Assembly: GCF_019443085.1 (NCBI RefSeq)
Contig: NZ_JAHZIL010000002.1
Coordinates: 558,001 to 622,000, forward strand
Length of the DNA stretch: 64,000 nucleotides
Direction of reading: 5' to 3'
DNA from: Marinobacter sp. F4218
Lineage (GTDB): Bacteria; Pseudomonadota; Gammaproteobacteria; Pseudomonadales; Oleiphilaceae
Below, in pieces: positions 1-12,016 of this stretch (position 1 is the first letter of the stretch; every line of letters begins with the position of its first letter). The notes beneath the pieces are model-generated. The model was not told where the DNA came from and did no database searches. It saw nothing but the letters and a program-made list of their open reading frames with translations. Both the position numbers and the translations under genes were made by a program.

Positions 1-136
1 ACAAAACCTCTGTGCGCCCGTTCGATTGAGCAGATGATAATGGTCATTCGTACTAAGACGGGCTTGCGCATTTTTGCTATTATCCCGCGCCACTGAGATA
101 AATACGCCGTTATAAACGACATCCGGAAGTACTGAT

Positions 137-3835
<3,699 letters not shown>

Positions 3836-3875
3836 TTCGAACGGTCACTCATCATTCGCAACCACAGGCGATGCT

Positions 3876-4112
3876 ATGGCAGATCCGTCAGGCAGAGAAG
3901 AACATAAAAATGGCAAGCCCGGTGGCCCGGGCGTATTGAAAGTCATGCAGAGCATTCTCGCCGGCGCTTTTGGCGTCCAGTCAGACAAGCGCCGGGAGGA
4001 GGATTTCTCAAGCCACAGCCCCTGGCCTTACATCATCGCGGGGATTCTCTTCACCGCAGGTTTCGTAATTGGGCTGATCGTGATCGTGCAGATGGTGTTG
4101 GCCAGTCAATAA
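3876..4112 (+). CDS. DUF2970 family small membrane protein
   Basis: A 78-residue protein of unknown function. The middle and C-terminal parts match the DUF2970 pattern as I know it: a short amphipathic stretch with LKVMQSILAGAFGVQS, a charged patch (KRREEDF), then SPWPYIIAG leading into a single transmembrane helix to the C-terminus. I chose the ATG at 3876 because homologous sequence begins just after it; a longer in-frame opening from 3693 overlaps metH and looks like shadow. It sits 40 bases after metH and may be co-transcribed with it. It converges on a tiny minus-strand gene. The family has no established function that I know of. Confidence 0.85.
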   Translation: MADPSGREEHKNGKPGGPGVLKVMQSILAGAFGVQSDKRREEDFSSHSPWPYIIAGILFTAGFVIGLIVIVQMVLASQ

Positions 4113-4113
4113 C

Positions 4114-4218
4114 CTACTGACCAGATACCCACACAACGGCGAAAGCAACGGCGAGCAGTACCAGCAACACGGCGGCGACAGCGTCAGCCTGACTGTCTGA
4201 ATGCGCAGATTTTTTCAT
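4114..4218 (-). CDS. Putative 34-residue single-pass membrane microprotein
   Basis: A short minus-strand frame opens with ATG at 4218 and ends at TAG 4114-4116, one base from the DUF2970 stop. The product begins MKKSAHSDSQADAVAAV and continues as an uninterrupted hydrophobic helix (VLLVLLAVAFAVV) ending WVSGQ. A good ribosome site (GAGGAAAG) lies 5-6 bases before the ATG. The layout, with a polar charged N-terminus, one helix and a short tail, is typical of real small membrane proteins rather than chance translation. Function unknown. It is too short for most gene callers, so it could be missed in related genomes. Confidence 0.6.
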   Translation of the reverse strand: MKKSAHSDSQADAVAAVLLVLLAVAFAVVWVSGQ

Positions 4219-4501
4219 TGTGCTTTCCTCTTTCGGATCTTTTACTCGTGGATCTTTTTATTATTTGCATAGGCTGATGAAAATTACTTCAGCCCAGCTC
4301 TCAGTAAAGCCTTAAAATTGACATCCGTCCAGTTTCCCGCGCTCCCGCTTATCGCCTCAATCGATAAACATATTTTGAAATAATCATTTTAAGAATAAAA
4401 ACACGGTGATATCCTCCCGGGCAGATATAAGGCCCGACTTCCTGGATTTCAGAATTTGTTTTCGGAAGGCCGTAACGACGCTTTAAAGCAGGACGTTCCC
4501 T
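4219..4501. other. Intergenic region upstream of cysI
   Basis: This 283-base gap separates the divergent microprotein gene and cysI. It contains an AT-rich block at about 4360-4402 that could hold the cysI promoter or a CysB-type activator site, but I cannot assign clear -35 and -10 boxes. Near the 3' end, 4431-4442 and 4464-4471 can pair through CTTCC/GGAAG and flanking GGCC to form a modest hairpin just before the ribosome site (CAGGA, about 4489-4493). I recognise no known riboswitch. Confidence 0.4.
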
Positions 4502-6154
4502 ATGTACGTATACGACGAACATGATCGGCGAATCGCTGCCGAACGGGTTGCCCAATTCCGTGACCAGACAGAGCGCGCCCTGGCCGGTGAACTGGCCGAA
4601 GATGAGTTTTTGCCACTTCGCCTCCAGAACGGGCTTTATGTCCAGCGCCTCGCGCCAATGCTCCGGATTGCGGTTCCATATGGCATGTTGCGGTCAGACC
4701 AGTTGCGTCGGCTGGCGCGGATTACCCGCGATTACGATAAGGGCTACGCCCACTTCACAACCCGACAGAATGTCCAGCTGAACTGGCCGGCACTTGAAGA
4801 CGTTCCCGACATTCTCGCCGAGCTCGCCGAAGTGGAAATGCATGCCAACCAGACCAGCGGCAACTGTATTCGGAACACCACGACCGACCAGTTTTCCGGT
4901 GTGCAGTCAGACGAAATTGCAGACCCTCGCCCCTACTGTGAAATCATTCGCCAGTGGTCCACATTCCATCCGGAATTCGCCTTTCTGCCACGCAAGTTCA
5001 AGGTAGCCGTTAATGCGTCCGAGAAAACCGACCGGGCAGCTATCCAGGTGCATGACATTGGTCTGCAGATGGTTCGGAACGATGCGGGCGAACTCGGTTT
5101 CAGGGTTCACGTTGGTGGCGGCCTTGGCCGCACCCCGATGGTTGGTCCTGTGATTCGTGAGTTCTTGCCGGAACTGGACTTGTTGACCTACCTCGAAGCT
5201 GTACTGCGCGTTTATAACAGGTACGGTCGTCGCGACAACAAGTTCAAGGCGCGTATCAAGATTCTGGTCAAGGCCCTGACTCCGGAAGCTTTTGCGGAGA
5301 AGGTGGAAGCCGAATGGGCGCACATCAAGGATTCGCCTACACGCCTGACCCGCGATGCCATTGATCGGATTCAGTCCTATTTCACGGAGCCTGACTATAC
5401 GGCCACCGATAATGCGACCGATCTGCTGGCGAAGCAGCGCTTTGAAAATCGGGAGTTCGACCAGTGGCTGAGCCACAACGTCGACACCCACAAAAAGCCA
5501 GGGTATGCGATTGTCACCCTGACCATGAAGAAGACCGGCACACCGCCGGGCGACGTCACTGATCGCCAGCTGGAACAGATCGCCGAACTGGCCGATGAGT
5601 TCAGCTTTGGAGAGGTCCGCGTGACCCACCAGCAAAATGTGGTTCTGGCTGACGTCCGTCAGGACCGGCTACTGGAACTGTGGCAGGCCGTAACCCCCAT
5701 GGGCTTTGGCACCGCTAACCTTAACACCCTTACCGATGTTATCTGTTGCCCCGGTGGTGATTACTGCGCATTGGCAAACGCCAAATCGATCCCAGTGGCC
5801 GAAGCTATTCAACGCCGGTTCGATGATCTCGACTATCTGTACGATCTGGGCAACATTGACCTGAACATCTCAGGTTGCATGAACGCCTGCGGGCATCACC
5901 ACGTCGGCAACATTGGCGTACTCGGTGTCGATAAGAAAGGCGAGGAGTTCTATCAGATCAGCCTGGGCGGGTCATCCCATCACGACGCCGCCATTGGCAA
6001 GATCCTCGGCCCCTCTTTCGCCCGTGACGATATGCCCGAGGTCGTCGCCAAGATCATCGATGTGTACGTCGACAAGCGTACCGAGGAAGAAACCTTCCTC
6101 GATACCTATCGCCGTGTTGGAATTGATCCCTTCAAGGAGCGGGTTTATGCCTGA
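4502..6154 (+). CDS. cysI: Sulfite reductase hemoprotein (nitrite/sulfite reductase family)
   Basis: This is the siroheme/4Fe-4S subunit that reduces sulfite to sulfide for cysteine synthesis. The 550-residue protein has the two-repeat architecture of the family. The cluster-binding cysteines are visible as C416-x5-C422 (CPGGDYC) and C459-x3-C463 (SGCMNAC), followed by GHHHVGNIG. An early motif, THFTTRQNVQLNW, corresponds to the siroheme-binding ferredoxin-like half. It resembles the single-gene Pseudomonas-type CysI rather than the enterobacterial CysJI pair. The next gene overlaps its stop by 8 bases, so the two are almost certainly translated together. The gene cobA, for the siroheme precursor, lies elsewhere at 26.8 kb. 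Confidence 0.95.
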   Translation: MYVYDEHDRRIAAERVAQFRDQTERALAGELAEDEFLPLRLQNGLYVQRLAPMLRIAVPYGMLRSDQLRRLARITRDYDKGYAHFTTRQNVQLNWPALEDVPDILAELAEVEMHANQTSGNCIRNTTTDQFSGVQSDEIADPRPYCEIIRQWSTFHPEFAFLPRKFKVAVNASEKTDRAAIQVHDIGLQMVRNDAGELGFRVHVGGGLGRTPMVGPVIREFLPELDLLTYLEAVLRVYNRYGRRDNKFKARIKILVKALTPEAFAEKVEAEWAHIKDSPTRLTRDAIDRIQSYFTEPDYTATDNATDLLAKQRFENREFDQWLSHNVDTHKKPGYAIVTLTMKKTGTPPGDVTDRQLEQIAELADEFSFGEVRVTHQQNVVLADVRQDRLLELWQAVTPMGFGTANLNTLTDVICCPGGDYCALANAKSIPVAEAIQRRFDDLDYLYDLGNIDLNISGCMNACGHHHVGNIGVLGVDKKGEEFYQISLGGSSHHDAAIGKILGPSFARDDMPEVVAKIIDVYVDKRTEEETFLDTYRRVGIDPFKERVYA

Positions 6155-6653
6155 TGTAATTTTCCAGGATGGCAGCATCCAACGTGATGACTGGACCGTC
6201 GTGCCCCGCCCCGCTGAGGGCGAATCCCTCAAAATTCCAGAACAGGGTAAGGCGCTGATTCCCGCGGACCTCTGGCTGGCAGGCTACGAGCATTTTGCCG
6301 GCAACTACTCCGTTGGCGTCTGGTTTGATAGCCACGACGAGCCGGAGATACTTGAAGGCAAGGTCAACGAACTGCCCGTCATTGCCGTCAACTTCCCGAA
6401 ATTCAGTGACGGGCGCGGGTACAGTATCGCCCGGTTGCTGCGTGAACGCTTCGGGTATGAGAACGAACTGAGGGCCATCGGTGATGTCCTGCTTGATCAA
6501 TTGCAGTTCATGAAGCGCTGCGGCTTCAGCGCGTATGCCTTGCGCCCGGACAAGGATATTAAGAAAGCCGTTCGCTGCCTCAATTTCTTTAGCCAGGGCT
6601 ACCAGGCAGCAACAGATACGGATGTTCCTCTGTTTCGCCGGCGAGCTTCCTGA
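6147..6653 (+). CDS. DUF934 family protein, CysI partner
   Basis: A 168-residue DUF934 protein. The ATG at 6147 overlaps the end of cysI by 8 bases (frame change), which indicates translational coupling. Family members almost always follow cysI in proteobacteria and are annotated as oxidoreductases or uncharacterised. The conserved core is visible: LWLAGYEHF, the segment VNFPKFSDGRGYSIARLLRE, then GDVLLDQLQFMKRCGFSAYAL. A role in electron delivery to, or assembly of, the sulfite reductase is an inference from context only. A strong terminator follows. Confidence 0.88.
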   Translation: MPDVIFQDGSIQRDDWTVVPRPAEGESLKIPEQGKALIPADLWLAGYEHFAGNYSVGVWFDSHDEPEILEGKVNELPVIAVNFPKFSDGRGYSIARLLRERFGYENELRAIGDVLLDQLQFMKRCGFSAYALRPDKDIKKAVRCLNFFSQGYQAATDTDVPLFRRRAS

Positions 6654-6680
6654 ACGGAACCGGGCCCCGACAGAGACAAG

Positions 6681-6710
6681 AAAAGCCTGCCACGCGTGGC
6701 AGGCTTTTTT
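6681..6710. terminator. Bidirectional rho-independent terminator
   Basis: A perfect 14-base-pair inverted repeat (6681-6694 with 6695-6708, core AAGCCTGCCACG) is flanked by A and T runs. It lies between the converging cysI/DUF934 and acuI-like genes, so it can stop transcription from both sides. Confidence 0.9.
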
Positions 6711-6712
6711 AT

Positions 6713-7711
6713 TTAAAGGCTATGATCAAGAACAATCTTTCCAGCCGAGGCACCTTTCAGGAATGCCTGCAGAGCTGGCTCCAGACCAGACCGTCCGATG
6801 TCTTTGGCCGACGCTTCGGTTTTCGGGCAGGCCCACTCGCCGGAAAATTTATCCCACACTGACTGTTTCTCCGTAAGCGAGATCTCCACCGAGTCTACGC
6901 CGAGCAGATTGACTCCGCGCAGGATGAACGGAAGAACGGTGGTCTGGAGCTGAGGCCCGGCCACAAGCCCGCAACAGGACACGGACCCACCCGGCTTGAT
7001 CTGTTTCAGGAGCTCCGCCAGAGGGGTACCCCCGACAGTATCTACGGCGTTTCCGAAAGCCGGTTTAACCAAAGGCTTTTTCTCTTCGGCCAAGGTATCA
7101 CGGCCAACCACCTCAGTAGCTCCCAGTGCCTTCAGGTCATCAGCATGATCTGACTTGCCACTGATGGCGACAACTTCAAATCCCAGTTTGGCCAACAGCT
7201 CGACCGTGACGCTGCCGACGGCACCACTGGCGCCGGAAACCGCAACTGGCCCCTGGGACGGGTTAGCGCCCATGGTGAGAAGCTTCTGAACACACAAACC
7301 CGCCGTCAGACCGGCCGTTCCGTAGATCATGGCCTTACGCGCATCCCAGCCGGCCGGCATCGGGACGCACCAACCGGCGGGAACGCGAATGTACTCGCCA
7401 AATCCACCATCGGTATTCATACCCAAGTCATACCCCGTGACAATTACCTTGCTGCCCGCAGAGATGTCCGGGGAGGAAGACTCAACCACCTCGCCGGCCG
7501 CATCGATACCCGGGGTATGAGGAAAAGTTCGGGTCACGCCCTTATTACCGGACGCCGACAAAGCGTCCTTATAATTGAGGGAGGAATGCGAAACCCGGAT
7601 CAGTATCTCGCCGTCCGGGAGATCGCTCGTATTGAGGGTCTGTTCGCTACCTACGTACCGCCCGTCCTTTTCCTCGACGCGCCAGGCTTTAAAATCGGTT
7701 TTCGTTGGCAT
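6713..7711 (-). CDS. acuI: AcuI/YhdH-type NADPH oxidoreductase (acrylyl-CoA reductase family)
   Basis: A 332-residue zinc-independent medium-chain reductase of the YhdH/AcuI branch. Characterised AcuI enzymes reduce acrylyl-CoA to propionyl-CoA with NADPH; the true substrate here is not shown by sequence. Visible markers are SSLNYKDALSASGNKGV, then HTPGIDAAGEVV near residue 65-75, GTAGLTAGLCV, and the nucleotide-binding GASGAVGSVTVELLAKLG at about 155-175. It starts at ATG 7711, 23 bases after sohB, with which it is probably co-transcribed. The terminator at 6681-6710 follows directly. The symbol is by family only. Confidence 0.85.
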   Translation of the reverse strand: MPTKTDFKAWRVEEKDGRYVGSEQTLNTSDLPDGEILIRVSHSSLNYKDALSASGNKGVTRTFPHTPGIDAAGEVVESSSPDISAGSKVIVTGYDLGMNTDGGFGEYIRVPAGWCVPMPAGWDARKAMIYGTAGLTAGLCVQKLLTMGANPSQGPVAVSGASGAVGSVTVELLAKLGFEVVAISGKSDHADDLKALGATEVVGRDTLAEEKKPLVKPAFGNAVDTVGGTPLAELLKQIKPGGSVSCCGLVAGPQLQTTVLPFILRGVNLLGVDSVEISLTEKQSVWDKFSGEWACPKTEASAKDIGRSGLEPALQAFLKGASAGKIVLDHSL

Positions 7712-7734
7712 GGTTATCCCCCACCCTGCAGATG

Positions 7735-8799
7735 CTATTGCATGTTTTGGTTCCGAAAGGCACTGAGTACCCGCCAGATCGTGTGCTCAAGGGCAGCGCT
7801 GGTCGCCAGACCCAGCTTTTCCGGGAGCGACCGCTTACGCTGGTACGTCACTGAGACTACGTCCGCCCGGTCACAGGCTTCAATGAGATATTCGTCGGAG
7901 GTTTTGATTTCATCAATGAGGTTGACGTCCAGCGCCCGCTTACCGAACCAGATGTCCCCGTTGGCAACCGCGCCTATGTCGACGCCCGGACGACGCTCAC
8001 TTACGTATTCCTTGAATAGCACATGGGTGTCTTCCAGGTCTTCCAGAAACTTTTCCCGCCCCTTTTCAGAATTCTCACCAAAGATGGTCATGGTCCGCTT
8101 ATGCTCGCCCGCAGTAAGCACTTCGAAGTCAACATCGTTCTTTTTCAGGAACCGATGGAAATTGGGTAATTGAGCAACCACACCAATGGAGCCCAGGATA
8201 GCGAATGGTGACGCGATGATTCGGTCTGCCACACAAGCCATCATGTAACCGCCACTGGCCGCGACTTTGTCAACGCAAGCCGTCAGCGCAATCCCCTTGC
8301 TGCGAATCCGGTCCAGTTGTGCGGCCGCCAGCCCGTAGGAATGCACCAAACCGCCACCGCTCTCAAGGCGGATCACCACTTCATCCCGCTCGGGATCGGC
8401 GACACTCAGGACTGCTGTGATTGACCGACGCAGAGGATCGGTATCGCTGGCCTTGATGTCGCCGTCAAAGTCGAGAACATAGACCCGTGATCGGGTTTCT
8501 TTATCAGCAGTCCCTTCTTTCTGCTGGGCCTTTTCAGCTTTTTTCTTCGCCTTTTGTTCTTTTTTCTGGCTCTTCTCGTAGGCCTTGCGTTCGGAATCCG
8601 ACATCAATCTGGCCTGAATGGACTCGCGAAGCCTGGTGTATTTCTCATTCAGCTTTCGGATTTTTAACTCGCCTTCCCCGCCATGATCGTCACGGTCCTT
8701 ATGGGCTGCCGAAATGATGACCGCGACTACGACGATCGCCGCCACCGCAAAGGTGACAACCTTGGCTAAAAACAAACCGTATTCTGTCAGGAACTCCAA
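7735..8799 (-). CDS. sohB: Inner-membrane serine protease SohB (S49)
   Basis: A 354-residue peptidase of the S49 (SppA/SohB) family. An N-terminal transmembrane helix spans about residues 10-31. A highly charged Lys/Glu linker (about 60-102) leads to the periplasm-facing protease domain. The catalytic dyad can be placed at Ser182 (AASGGYMMA) and Lys234 (GEHKR), with LESGGGLVHSYG and SPFAILGSIGV as supporting motifs. The start is TTG (8799), preceded at good spacing by GGAG; no ATG offers the membrane helix. It probably forms a two-gene unit with the acuI-like gene downstream. Its role in envelope protein quality control is family knowledge. Confidence 0.93.
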   Translation of the reverse strand: MEFLTEYGLFLAKVVTFAVAAIVVVAVIISAAHKDRDDHGGEGELKIRKLNEKYTRLRESIQARLMSDSERKAYEKSQKKEQKAKKKAEKAQQKEGTADKETRSRVYVLDFDGDIKASDTDPLRRSITAVLSVADPERDEVVIRLESGGGLVHSYGLAAAQLDRIRSKGIALTACVDKVAASGGYMMACVADRIIASPFAILGSIGVVAQLPNFHRFLKKNDVDFEVLTAGEHKRTMTIFGENSEKGREKFLEDLEDTHVLFKEYVSERRPGVDIGAVANGDIWFGKRALDVNLIDEIKTSDEYLIEACDRADVVSVTYQRKRSLPEKLGLATSAALEHTIWRVLSAFRNQNMQ

Positions 8800-8897
8800 A
8801 GTGCTTCTCCGTGCGATTGTGAAAACGTCAAAGTGTAACTTACCGAATTTATAGTGATAAGAAGAGAAAAATAATTAAAACAAGCGTTCGATCGAGC

Positions 8898-8926
8898 TTG
8901 ACACAACCTGCCACTAACCATAAAGT
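8898..8926 (+). promoter_or_regulatory. Candidate sigma-70 promoter for the SCP2 gene
   Basis: TTGACA at 8898-8903, a 17-base spacer, then TAAAGT at 8921-8926. The -35 is perfect and the -10 matches four of six. It lies about 100 bases before the SCP2-domain gene. Confidence 0.55.
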
Positions 8927-9029
8927 CGGATGGCGAGGTCGGCTCCAGACCGGCTCCCATTCTGCGGTACCGCGCGAGGGAGATCTAAGCCGTCGCCATG
9001 ACAAGACAATCATCACAAAGGGTAGAACA

Positions 9030-9344
9030 ATGTCGGTAGCTCAGGTATTTGAACAACTCGAACAGAACTTTAACGCAGACGCTGCGCAGGGCCTGGACCT
9101 GGTATTCCAGTTCGACATCGAGGACGACAAGACCTATCACCTGGTCATTAACGATGGCACCTGCAAGCAACACGAAGGCGCTCACGATGACCCTTCCGTT
9201 ACCCTGATCATGAATTCCGAAACCCTGCACGGCATCGTTTCCGGCGAAACCGACGGCATGCAAGCATTCATGGCCGGCCAGCTGCGCGCTGAAGGCGACA
9301 TGATGTTGGCCACCAAGCTGGGCGAGCTGTTCAAGATGGGCTAA
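9030..9344 (+). CDS. SCP2 sterol-binding domain protein
   Basis: A 104-residue stand-alone SCP2 domain, a fold that holds lipid-like ligands in a hydrophobic tunnel. Visible features are the DLVFQFDIEDDKTYHLVINDG strands, then SVTLIMNSETLHGIVSGE, and GMQAFMAGQLRAEGDMMLATKL, which is the most conserved part of the family. The start ATG at 9030 follows AAGGG; a longer reading from 8898 has no ribosome site and lacks family similarity. Homologues near sohB occur in Pseudomonas from memory. The ligand is unknown. A strong terminator shared with the converging gene follows. Confidence 0.88.
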   Translation: MSVAQVFEQLEQNFNADAAQGLDLVFQFDIEDDKTYHLVINDGTCKQHEGAHDDPSVTLIMNSETLHGIVSGETDGMQAFMAGQLRAEGDMMLATKLGELFKMG

Positions 9345-9364
9345 CTGCCCCGGCGAAGGCTCAC

Positions 9365-9395
9365 AAAAAAACCTGCGCACTGCGCAGGTTTTTTT
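9365..9395. terminator. Bidirectional rho-independent terminator
   Basis: An A7-CCTGCGCA / TGCGCAGG-T7 palindrome with an almost absent loop lies between the SCP2 gene and the minus-strand membrane protein gene, so it serves both. Confidence 0.9.
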
Positions 9396-9412
9396 CGTTC
9401 AGAACGTCCGTT

Positions 9413-10063
9413 TTACTGATCCCACTCCTGCACCGCCTGGCGAGCTTGCTGGTTTACCGGAACAGCAACCAGGCCCGAAGCAGAGAGACGCACGTCAAAC
9501 AACGCACCGTCCCGCATCGGCATGAAAGTCGCATTGCCGTAAACGCCCTCAATGAACGGCATGTTGAATTCCTGATCCAGCGCCCACAGATCCGGCCAGG
9601 TCACCTCGCCAAGACTGACGACCGATCTGGGTTGGGAGCGCTCCTGTTCTAGTGACGTATAACGTCCGCCCAGCCGCTCCAGACGATACCCCGGAGCAAT
9701 ACCGATCCAGCGCAAGGGGCCGGAAAACCGGATTATCCGGGCATCTACCTGCCACTGATCACCGCTCAACGTTTCGACGAATGGGGCGGCGTCGTTCCGT
9801 GGCTCAAGCGTCACTCGCCAAAGCTGGTCATCCTGACGCTGGGTCGAAATGGTCGCAACTGTCTGCATCCCTTCCAGCGATTGATACCCTGCCAGGTTGA
9901 CGGCGATGATCAACACATAGGCGCCCAGCAGCATCAGGCCAAAGACCGCCATCCCTTTTAGCCAGCCAAGCAACCAGCGCGGGCGCAAGAAGAACAAAAG
10001 CCCGATGATAACCAACAGCCCTCCGCAGGCTGCCAGAACGATGGTTGCAAGCTCGTTGGACAT
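9413..10063 (-). CDS. Conserved two-helix membrane protein of unknown function
   Basis: A 216-residue protein. Two transmembrane helices are visible at about residues 7-27 (LATIVLAACGGLLVIIGLLFF) and 34-57. A soluble domain of about 155 residues follows, with FVETLSGDQWQVDARIIRFSG and a repeated tryptophan pattern. I recognise no enzymatic motif. Proteins of this type beside fimL in Pseudomonas-like genomes are sometimes labelled as efflux pump proteins, which the sequence does not support. It starts at ATG 10063, 4 bases after the fimL stop, so it is very likely co-transcribed with fimL. A role linked to pili or envelope is only inferred from that. Confidence 0.75.
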   Translation of the reverse strand: MSNELATIVLAACGGLLVIIGLLFFLRPRWLLGWLKGMAVFGLMLLGAYVLIIAVNLAGYQSLEGMQTVATISTQRQDDQLWRVTLEPRNDAAPFVETLSGDQWQVDARIIRFSGPLRWIGIAPGYRLERLGGRYTSLEQERSQPRSVVSLGEVTWPDLWALDQEFNMPFIEGVYGNATFMPMRDGALFDVRLSASGLVAVPVNQQARQAVQEWDQ

Positions 10064-10067
10064 TGCT

Positions 10068-11774
10068 TCAGAGACCTACATCAGTCAGGGAGGTTTGCGC
10101 CAGCTTCAAAAGATCGACATTACGGTCTTCCCGCTTGCCGATGCTCTCGATGTAATATTCCAGCGAGGTGAGTGCATCCGCCAGCGCTTCGAGCACTTGC
10201 ATGGGGGGAGCTTCACGGGAATCCAGCAGGCGTTCCTGAATGGAGGAAGCCACGCGCTCCAATACACTCGCCGCACCTGGGTCGTCCACCATCTGCAGAC
10301 CACCCCAGATGCTGTGGAGAGTCGCAGGCAGGTTGGCCAGATGCAGCTTGTCGTAATCCGACTCCATGAATGCGGTGATTGCGCGTTTTGCGAGCGTCAA
10401 CGCGCTACGCGCTTCGTCCGCTACCACAAACAGCGCTTCGCGCAGATAGACAGACTCATCCCGGTTTCGCTGGCCACTGGCCAACGCGTCCGTTTCGGAG
10501 GTGATACCGCGAGTTACTATCTGCATGATCGCGTCTTCGATACCCAACACCGAATCGGCAAGACGGTACAGTTCGTCATCACCCGGCAGCCGGGATTCCT
10601 CTTCCCATTTCCGCAGCCTTGAAGCCTCCTCGCGGGATACTGCTGCAAGCTTGTTCAGGTCCAGCATCAGCAGCGTGTTGGCAAGGCGCTCAAGCGTTCC
10701 AGCGATGGAAGACAGTTCGGCAAGATCCGGCTCAATCCCACGCTCGATGATGTCCAGCTTGTCCTTTAACTGATTGAGTTCGTCCTGCAGGGCATCGGAA
10801 AGGGATTTCAGGACGTCGCTGCCCGGTCCATAAAGCCTGCGGGCGTGAGCCTCAAGCATGGCATCGGGGAATTCGGCCGGCGTCAGACGGTAGCTCGACA
10901 GAACGCTGGTAACTTCCGGGTTGGCCGATCCGCTGCGATAGAGGAGATAGATGAGGTCTCGAACCAGTGAATCCGGCGCATCCTTGGCGGTCGCGACTTT
11001 GCCGACGTACACCACTTCGCGGGCGTACTTTTCAATACGCATGAACATGCGCTTACGGGCCTTGGTGAAGACCATGGCCCTGTCCAGCATGGTATCGGCG
11101 ACAATCGATACGAGACACCACATCTGCCCCATGGGGGCACCCTGACACAACCGAGCCAGACCGCGCGCCGACCGTCCTACCAGCTTTTTGCTCACGACGT
11201 CATTGCGGTCTTTAAGGATGCCAAGCAAGGCCACCTGAAAGGTCAGGCGCATCCGGCGTGCCAGAATTTCGTACTCGGCCTCATTGCCATCAAAAGGCTG
11301 AACCTGGATACCGGCGCAAAAATCGGGGCGTTCCTTGACGTCAACATCGAAGAAGCAGGACTCAGGGTATGGCTTTTCCCGGCGGGCTTCCCGCAAGTCA
11401 TTGATCACCGGCAGCAACAATTCCGGATGATCTTCCCTTTGCTGATGATAGTACTCGACATACCGGCGAAGGATAAACAGTGCACTGTTCAGGGTAGTCA
11501 GGAGGATGTTCTTGTCGTCGTTTGCGCCAACCGGGACATCGTTGGCCATGCTGACCGCTTCCTGACACAGCAGGGTGCCGCCACGAAGCTCAACCAGAAT
11601 GAAAATTCCCCGGAGCTGGTTGATGAAGTCCACGCAGTTCTGGAGATCTTCACCACTCTCACGGTTTTCCTGAAAGCGTTCAAGGCTAGATTCTGCCTGT
11701 CTGATGGTCTGTTCTATTTCATTTTTGACCAAATCAAACGACTGCGATTTCGTCGCCAGAGACGATTGAACCAT
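10068..11774 (-). CDS. fimL: FimL-type pilus/cAMP regulator (degenerate ChpA-like protein)
   Basis: A 568-residue homologue of P. aeruginosa FimL (about 557 residues). FimL resembles the N-terminal part of the CheA-like ChpA and is needed for normal twitching motility and cAMP/Vfr signalling. The first part is an Hpt-like helical bundle. Where a phosphotransfer domain would have the H-x-x-K-G motif, this protein has NQLRG with Gln at residue 53, so it cannot be phosphorylated there; lack of the site is also a feature of known FimL. The C-terminal region (about 330-560) is another predicted helical bundle with no kinase, CheW or receiver domain. The gene is followed by the membrane protein at 4 bases. 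Confidence 0.85.
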   Translation of the reverse strand: MVQSSLATKSQSFDLVKNEIEQTIRQAESSLERFQENRESGEDLQNCVDFINQLRGIFILVELRGGTLLCQEAVSMANDVPVGANDDKNILLTTLNSALFILRRYVEYYHQQREDHPELLLPVINDLREARREKPYPESCFFDVDVKERPDFCAGIQVQPFDGNEAEYEILARRMRLTFQVALLGILKDRNDVVSKKLVGRSARGLARLCQGAPMGQMWCLVSIVADTMLDRAMVFTKARKRMFMRIEKYAREVVYVGKVATAKDAPDSLVRDLIYLLYRSGSANPEVTSVLSSYRLTPAEFPDAMLEAHARRLYGPGSDVLKSLSDALQDELNQLKDKLDIIERGIEPDLAELSSIAGTLERLANTLLMLDLNKLAAVSREEASRLRKWEEESRLPGDDELYRLADSVLGIEDAIMQIVTRGITSETDALASGQRNRDESVYLREALFVVADEARSALTLAKRAITAFMESDYDKLHLANLPATLHSIWGGLQMVDDPGAASVLERVASSIQERLLDSREAPPMQVLEALADALTSLEYYIESIGKREDRNVDLLKLAQTSLTDVGL

Positions 11775-11938
11775 AAACGCTTCCTGTTAGTGTGCGGAGA
11801 CTACCGCTTCCTCATAGTGACTATTGCCTGTCGGACGAATTGACAGGCTTTCTTGTTATAAGCCGGATCAAGCCTTCCCGGCCAGTAATGCCCCTAAAAC
11901 AGGGTTCAGTTCGCAAAAAACTGGCGAACTTATCATTA

Positions 11939-11966
11939 CTTATAACATAAAACTCAAGTACCTCAA
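11939..11966 (-). promoter_or_regulatory. Candidate promoter for fimL
   Basis: On the minus strand TTGAGG (11966-11961), a 16-base spacer and TATAAG (11944-11939) precede fimL by about 165 bases. Between this and the gene, AGTTCGC at 11908-11914 and GCGAACT at 11924-11930 form a 7-base-pair inverted repeat with a 9-base loop that could be an operator or a weak terminator. Confidence 0.4.
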
Positions 11967-12016
11967 GAAAGCGGGAATGTAACAATTGGTACAGACTGAC
12001 GCAGTTCTCACCCTAC

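Noticed and set aside
1-136. A possible cobalamin riboswitch before metH
   Set aside because: I could not find a B12-box-like sequence or the expected stems in the visible leader; the rest may be outside the window.
8881-8900. A palindrome-like CAAGC...GCTTG overlapping the SCP2 gene -35 box
   Set aside because: The arms do not extend inward and the internal TCGATCGA has a different centre; probably chance.
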